10,644 bases of DNA from Myxococcales bacterium (lineage in GTDB: Bacteria > Myxococcota > Polyangia > Fen-1088), in contig PMBY01000210.1 in NCBI GenBank assembly GCA_003153875.1, forward strand, positions 1 through 10,644, given 5' to 3'. Numbering within the stretch: the first letter of the stretch is position 1; each line of letters opens with the position of its first letter. The notes under the pieces were generated by a model. It was given only the letters and a program-made list of their open reading frames with translations, searched no databases and had not been told where the DNA came from. The translations under genes were made by a program, and so were the position numbers. Positions 7,456-10,644 of this stretch are shown here, piece after piece.

Positions 7456-8235
7456 CTACTGCCGTTGCAAGTACACCGTCTCGACCCAGTGGGCCAGCGC
7501 ATCCTCGTCGAGGTCGGCCGTGAACACGTAGTTCAGCCCGTCCGGTCCATGGTACGCAGCCGTCGATACGCCGCGGCTGCTGCCCACGTATACCTCTCGC
7601 CCACCCAGGGTCCGGCGACGCGGGCCGAAGGCGAGGTCATCATCGGCTGGAAACACCATCAGCCCCAGACGGTGGCCGGCCGGAACCTGATAGACGACAT
7701 AGGCCCCAAAGCGCTCGCGCACATTCACCAGCCGGCCGCCCTGGCAGCGTGCCCGATCGGCGCCTGCCGCCGGTGGCATGGTGAAGTCGAGCTTGCCGCG
7801 AAACCAGTCGGTGACCGCGGCGCAACTCTGTGACAACACATCGAGCGGCAGGTCGTGATGGAAGGTGGACAAGGCCTGCTCGAGCACAGGAGACGAAGGG
7901 CTCCGCCGCGGGCTCGCCACCAACAACACCACCGCTGCCGACGCTGCGATGGCCAAAGTGAAGATGCGCGGGTAGGCCTGCCAGGGCCACTGACGTCGTG
8001 CCGTGGGCTCGGCCTCGAGTGCACCGTGGAGGCGCTGGCGCAACCCCTCCGGAACTTCCGGCCGCGGCAGATGCCCGCGCAGGGCCGCCTTGAAACGTGA
8101 CTGCAAGCGCGTGGCGCGCGCGCAGGCATCACAGCCAGCCAGATGGGCCTCGTAGGCAACCCGATCAGATCCCGACAGCTCGCCGTCAACAAAGGCGTAC
8201 TGGATGGCGTCCGCTTCAGCGCAATTCATCACCAT
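7456..8235 (-). CDS. Membrane-anchored zinc-finger anti-sigma factor
   Basis: The protein has 259 residues. The N-terminus carries the ZAS-type anti-sigma signature H31-x3-C35-x2-C38 (AHLAGCDACARA), with C5 as a possible fourth zinc ligand. Residues 91-107 (IFTLAIAASAAVVLLVA) form one membrane helix, followed by SPRR. The outer part of about 150 residues (two cysteines, C138 and C164; FGAYVVYQVPAGHRLGLMVFP; DGLNYVFTADLDEDAL) resembles the sensor region of many transmembrane anti-sigma factors. It would hold the preceding ECF sigma factor inactive at the inner membrane until an envelope signal arrives. The start is ATG 8235, seven bases after AGGAGG and overlapping the sigma stop as TGATG. GTG 8238 is too near the SD and ATG 8229 too far. 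The signal sensed is unknown. Confidence 0.87.
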   Translation of the reverse strand: MVMNCAEADAIQYAFVDGELSGSDRVAYEAHLAGCDACARATRLQSRFKAALRGHLPRPEVPEGLRQRLHGALEAEPTARRQWPWQAYPRIFTLAIAASAAVVLLVASPRRSPSSPVLEQALSTFHHDLPLDVLSQSCAAVTDWFRGKLDFTMPPAAGADRARCQGGRLVNVRERFGAYVVYQVPAGHRLGLMVFPADDDLAFGPRRRTLGGREVYVGSSRGVSTAAYHGPDGLNYVFTADLDEDALAHWVETVYLQRQ

Positions 8236-8891
8236 CACCCACCCTCCTGTCTGGTCTTGCGAAACCCGTCCAGATCGACCACATGGGCTTCGGCCCTCTC
8301 GGCCATTTCCGCTTGGCTGGGACCTTGCTGGGCGCGGATGATTCCCGACTCGACCGCGTAATCATGAAGCCGTTTCTGCAGCAGCTTCCGCCCGCGATAG
8401 AGTCGGCTCATGACGGTGCCCGCTGGGCACTCCATCACATCAGCGATTTCCTTGTATGATAGGTCCTCCAGGTCGGCGAGAATCACCGGCAAACGGAACT
8501 CGGCAGGCAGGTCCGCCAGAGCCTGCTCCACGTCGCGCGAGAGCATGCGGCCGAAGAGCGCGCTTTCGGCGTCGCGCGGAGTCTGACCCTGAAACTGACC
8601 GAGATGCGCGTCACAGGTTTCCGCCGCGCCCATGATTTCCTGTTCGCGCTCCCACGCCCGGTAGCGATTGCGAAAAGAATTGGTGAGGATGCGCAGAAGC
8701 CACGCCTTGCAGTTGGTGCCAGCCTCGAAGCTGTCCCAGAAACGGTAGGCGCGCAGAACGGTTTCCTGTACCAAGTCCTCGGCGTCACTGTCGGCCCTGG
8801 TCATGCGCAAAGCCACGCCGTAGAGAAGGCGCAGATGCGGCATCACCTCGCGTTCGAAGTCGGCCTTGGATGGAGCAGCGCGAAACAGCAT
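8235..8891 (-). CDS. ECF-family RNA polymerase sigma factor
   Basis: The protein has 218 residues. Region 2 spans about 14-80: DAEDLVQETVLRAYRFWDSF (36-55), which binds core polymerase and the -10 element, then NCKAWLLRILTNSFRNRYR. Region 4 spans about 118-172: LPAEFRLPVILADLEDLSYKEIADVMECPAGTVMSRLYRGRKLLQ, with the -35-reading helix-turn-helix near 144-168. There is no region 3, as expected for extracytoplasmic-function sigma factors. A tail of about 45 residues after region 4 (ESGIIRAQQGPSQAEMAERAEAHVVDLDGFRKTRQEGG) is longer than in simple ECF proteins and of unknown role. It is followed without a gap by its anti-sigma factor. There is no SD before ATG 8891. An ECF-like promoter upstream suggests autoregulation. 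Confidence 0.93.
   Translation of the reverse strand: MLFRAAPSKADFEREVMPHLRLLYGVALRMTRADSDAEDLVQETVLRAYRFWDSFEAGTNCKAWLLRILTNSFRNRYRAWEREQEIMGAAETCDAHLGQFQGQTPRDAESALFGRMLSRDVEQALADLPAEFRLPVILADLEDLSYKEIADVMECPAGTVMSRLYRGRKLLQKRLHDYAVESGIIRAQQGPSQAEMAERAEAHVVDLDGFRKTRQEGG
8243..8248 (-). promoter_or_regulatory. Ribosome binding site of the anti-sigma gene, inside the sigma gene
   Basis: AGGAGG lies within the last codons of the sigma gene, 7 nt before ATG 8235. It selects this start among four clustered start codons (GTG 8238, ATG 8235, GTG 8232, ATG 8229). Confidence 0.75.
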
Positions 8892-8910
8892 GGTCTATCT
8901 ACGATCTCAA

Positions 8911-8937
8911 AACAGATCCCAGCATGAGATTATTTCC
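8911..8937 (-). promoter_or_regulatory. Possible ECF-type promoter of the sigma/anti-sigma operon
   Basis: GGAAAT (8937-8932) and TCTGTT (8916-8911) lie 15 nt apart, 17 nt if counted from GGAA. This resembles the GGAACT / TCTGA layout of RpoE-like promoters and would give a short leader before ATG 8891. Sequence similarity is partial, so this is a hypothesis of self-activation. Confidence 0.3.
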
Positions 8938-8967
8938 TGTCAGTCGCATGTCTGCTCGTCCATTGAA

Positions 8968-8982
8968 CGTTTCCGCGAAACG
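8968..8982. promoter_or_regulatory. 15-bp palindrome upstream of the sigma gene
   Basis: CGTTTC-CGC-GAAACG is a perfect 6+3+6 inverted repeat, 77 bp before the sigma start and 30 bp upstream of the putative promoter. It lies in the 122-nt gap between the lipoprotein stop and the sigma gene. It could be a dimeric regulator site or part of a 3' hairpin of the lipoprotein mRNA. Confidence 0.35.
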
Positions 8983-9013
8983 GCCCGCGCCGCACCGCGC
9001 TTAAGTTCTTCCT

Positions 9014-10339
9014 CTAAGGTAGGTCGGCGGGGCTCAACACGGTGACCAGGAGGCGGTGACTTTCCGCGGGGATCGCAGCATCCGCCTGCCTGGACGATCC
9101 CGCGATGTCCAGATAGGTGACATAGACGGCGTCACTGCCTACCCAGGCGGACACGGGACCCGTGTTTCCAGACACGCTGGGAAGGTAGAGCGTCCTTCCC
9201 CTGGGATCTGCGACGTCGTTGAATCGCACGACCTCAGGACCTTGCGGCCGCGCCAACCCGAGGGTGAACTCAAACCCAGCAGGGGCGATCCAAGCCAACT
9301 TGGGCATGTTCGAATAGCCGCCCAAGAGCGCGGATTCCATCAGCGGGTTGGTGGTCACGTTGCCGGGGGTGTTGGGGTCGGCGTCGGGGGGAGGCTCTAT
9401 GAGAACGGCGAAGGACGTGCCTCCTCTGGCCGTATTGTCCTGCCAGGCCACGAGATAGCCGTCGGGAGTGGCCGTCGAAAGGATGCGACCATCGCTCACG
9501 TTGAGGGAGTCCAGGTCAATCTCATCAATAATCCCGGTGATAGAGCCCTCATCGTTGATCTTGAAATGGCGCCAAGCGTACTTGCCCTCATGGTTCTGGC
9601 CGTGCTGGCCGGGGGCCTCGACCAGGGTGACGGCCAGCGTCGCAGCGTTGTTCTGCGTGGTACCGAGGCAACTCCACGGTGGGTTTTTCGGGTCGGAGTC
9701 GTCCACGATGGTCCCCTGGTTGCCGACCAGCGCCCCGTCGGCCCCAAGCATCTGGTAGCGAATCGGTGCAAGCTGGCCCTCCACGCCCCACAGGACCAGG
9801 GCCCGTGTGCCGCTGGGCGAACTGCCCGCCACCAGCCGGATGGGACCCGAGGTGGGCGCCACCGCTTGCACCCCCAGGGTTTGCATGACGGGCGGCACCG
9901 TGGATCCCAGATCGTGGACCCCGACGTGCACCTCGTAGTTGTCCGTGGTGCCGGCCTGGAGCACGCCCATCACCACGACGAGCTGGTCGCCAGGCACGGT
10001 CTTGCTGGTGACCGCGAAAAACGGGCCAAGCGATTGCCCGCCGGCTGTGGTCGCAGGCTGCTCCCCATCGGGCAGATCGAACGCCGATTCGCCGGTGATC
10101 TCGCCGCTACTGCTGAGCTGGCCCCAGCGCACGGTGCTCCCGTCGAGCCCGGCCAACACGAATCCATCGCCCGCACGCACCAGCACTGCGTCCAGAGTGA
10201 GCGCCAGCGGCGAATTGCCATCGAGTGGAATCTGCTGGCCGACCTGGGCACAGAAGGGCGCATCCGATCCGCAGCCGGCCCACCACAGGGAAATGAGCGT
10301 GGTCACTGACCAAGCGAAAACACCAACCTTTGGCATCAT
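9014..10339 (-). CDS. Putative secreted lipoprotein of unknown function
   Basis: The protein has 441 residues. It begins MMPKVGVFAWSVTTLISLWW then AGC, a lipoprotein signal with C23 as the likely lipidated residue. The -3 position is Trp instead of Leu, an imperfect lipobox. The mature protein has no enzyme motif I recognise. It is made of repeated beta-rich stretches such as DGFVLAGLDGSTVRWGQLSSSG, PDGYLVAWQDNTARGG and SDAVYVTYLDIAG, alternating hydrophobic strands and Gly/Asp turns as in beta-propeller or WD-like secreted proteins of myxobacteria. Seven-bladed organisation is possible but not demonstrable by eye. Two start codons (10339, 10336) are adjacent and neither has an SD. It lies upstream of the sigma/anti-sigma pair but 122 nt away, so co-regulation is open. 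Confidence 0.7.
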   Translation of the reverse strand: MMPKVGVFAWSVTTLISLWWAGCGSDAPFCAQVGQQIPLDGNSPLALTLDAVLVRAGDGFVLAGLDGSTVRWGQLSSSGEITGESAFDLPDGEQPATTAGGQSLGPFFAVTSKTVPGDQLVVVMGVLQAGTTDNYEVHVGVHDLGSTVPPVMQTLGVQAVAPTSGPIRLVAGSSPSGTRALVLWGVEGQLAPIRYQMLGADGALVGNQGTIVDDSDPKNPPWSCLGTTQNNAATLAVTLVEAPGQHGQNHEGKYAWRHFKINDEGSITGIIDEIDLDSLNVSDGRILSTATPDGYLVAWQDNTARGGTSFAVLIEPPPDADPNTPGNVTTNPLMESALLGGYSNMPKLAWIAPAGFEFTLGLARPQGPEVVRFNDVADPRGRTLYLPSVSGNTGPVSAWVGSDAVYVTYLDIAGSSRQADAAIPAESHRLLVTVLSPADLP

Positions 10340-10389
10340 GGGGAGAGTTTACACCGGGTTGGGAAAATCCGGGTCTGGCTCTACACAAG

Positions 10390-10465
10390 ATGGGAACCCT
10401 GAGAGGGTTCCCATACCCTCCCGCGGTGGTCCGCGGCGAGCAAAGCTCCCCGGCTCCCCACGCGA
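10390..10465 (-). repeat. Composite hairpin repeat, unit 1 (76 bp)
   Basis: This holds an 11-bp perfect stem (arms ATGGGAACCCT and AGGGTTCCCAT, loop GAG) at 10390-10414, followed by ACCCT. A second stem, CCGCGG-TGGT-CCGCGG (10421-10436), and a small stem, GAGC-AAA-GCTC, come next. The unit ends with GGCTCCCCACGCG (10453-10465). It lies between the secA-like stop and the lipoprotein start. Confidence 0.75.
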
Positions 10466-10470
10466 CTGAT

Positions 10471-10609
10471 ATGGGAACCCTGAGAGGGTTCCCATACCCT
10501 GGCGGTGGTACGCCGCCGGCAACGAGGGCGCGCGCGAAGCGCGCGGGGTGGGCGGGGTGGCTGGCGGTCCCGAAGCCCCCGCAGGGGGAGCCGGCGGGCT
10601 CCCCACGCG
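10471..10609 (-). repeat. Composite hairpin repeat, unit 2 (139 bp)
   Basis: The first 30 bp (10471-10500) are identical to 10390-10419. Then comes a stem region with the same TGGT core but different arm bases (GGCG...CGCC), a longer GCGCGC-GAA-GCGCGC stem, extra hairpins including CCCCC-GCA-GGGGG, and the same end motif GGCTCCCCACGCG (10597-10609). The end motif is two bases from the stop codon of the secA-like gene. Without a T tract it is not a classical terminator, though it may mark the 3' end. Confidence 0.75.
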
Positions 10610-10611
10610 CC

Positions 10612-10644
10612 CTATCCCGTGGCGCCGTGGCACTTCTTGTACTT
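10612..10644 (-). CDS. secA: C-terminal end of a SEC-C protein, most likely SecA (partial)
   Basis: The last ten codons read KYKKCHGATG and then TAG (10614-10612). KKYKKCHG is the second half of the SEC-C zinc motif, CxCxSGKKYKxCHG, found at the extreme C-terminus of SecA, where Cys and His bind zinc and the motif contacts SecB and lipids. SecA is the ATPase that drives preprotein export through SecYEG. Only these residues are in the window. Other SEC-C proteins also end this way, so the SecA assignment is probable, not certain. Confidence 0.65.
   Translation of the reverse strand, partial: KYKKCHGATG

Noticed and set aside
10349..10633. 94-codon minus-strand frame with a repeated MGTLSGFP segment
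   Set aside because: The repeated peptide is only the translation of the hairpin repeat, and the frame starts out of phase inside the secA end.

Overview
This window looks like chromosomal DNA from a myxobacterium or a relative (Myxococcota, formerly Deltaproteobacteria). The reasons are the mostly high G+C content, a long-form HflX, a FrzS/AglZ-type protein (pseudo-receiver plus long coiled coil), an ECF sigma/anti-sigma pair and a lineage-specific lipoprotein. The taxonomic call is inferred from protein architecture, not from a marker-gene comparison. Every gene I accept lies on the minus strand, so transcription runs from high to low coordinates.

In transcription order: (1) the last ten codons of a SEC-C-ended protein, most likely secA (10612-10644). 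(2) A 220-nt block holding two copies of a composite hairpin repeat (10390-10609). (3) A putative lipoprotein of unknown function (9014-10339). (4) An ECF sigma factor and its membrane-anchored zinc-finger anti-sigma factor, overlapping by one base (8235-8891 and 7456-8235). (5) An 806-residue FrzS/AglZ-like protein (4958-7378). (6) A 266-nt spacer carrying a diverged duplicate of the hflX 5' end inside an imperfect inverted repeat. (7) The GTPase HflX (3027-4691). (8) A defence/toxin-type patch: a decayed MNT nucleotidyltransferase fragment (2767-2976) next to an intact vapBC module (2137-2720). (9) A small outer-membrane beta-barrel protein (1161-1922). (10) The first 266 codons of a secreted rhamnogalacturonan-lyase-like protein (PL11 type) that runs off the left edge (1-799).

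Two pairs of genes clearly work together: sigma with anti-sigma (SD-driven, coupled start) and VapB with VapC (GTGA overlap). The others look like separate transcription units. The polysaccharide lyase gene is visibly lower in G+C (56% over positions 1-180, against 77% in a sampled line of the coiled-coil gene at 5401-5460) and may have been acquired horizontally.

I see no CRISPR array, insertion-sequence transposase, rRNA or tRNA. The least explained signals are non-coding: the paired hairpin repeats after secA, the duplicated hflX start with its overlapping small ORF, and a structured inverted repeat at 942-1022. I did not find a complete new multi-gene system.
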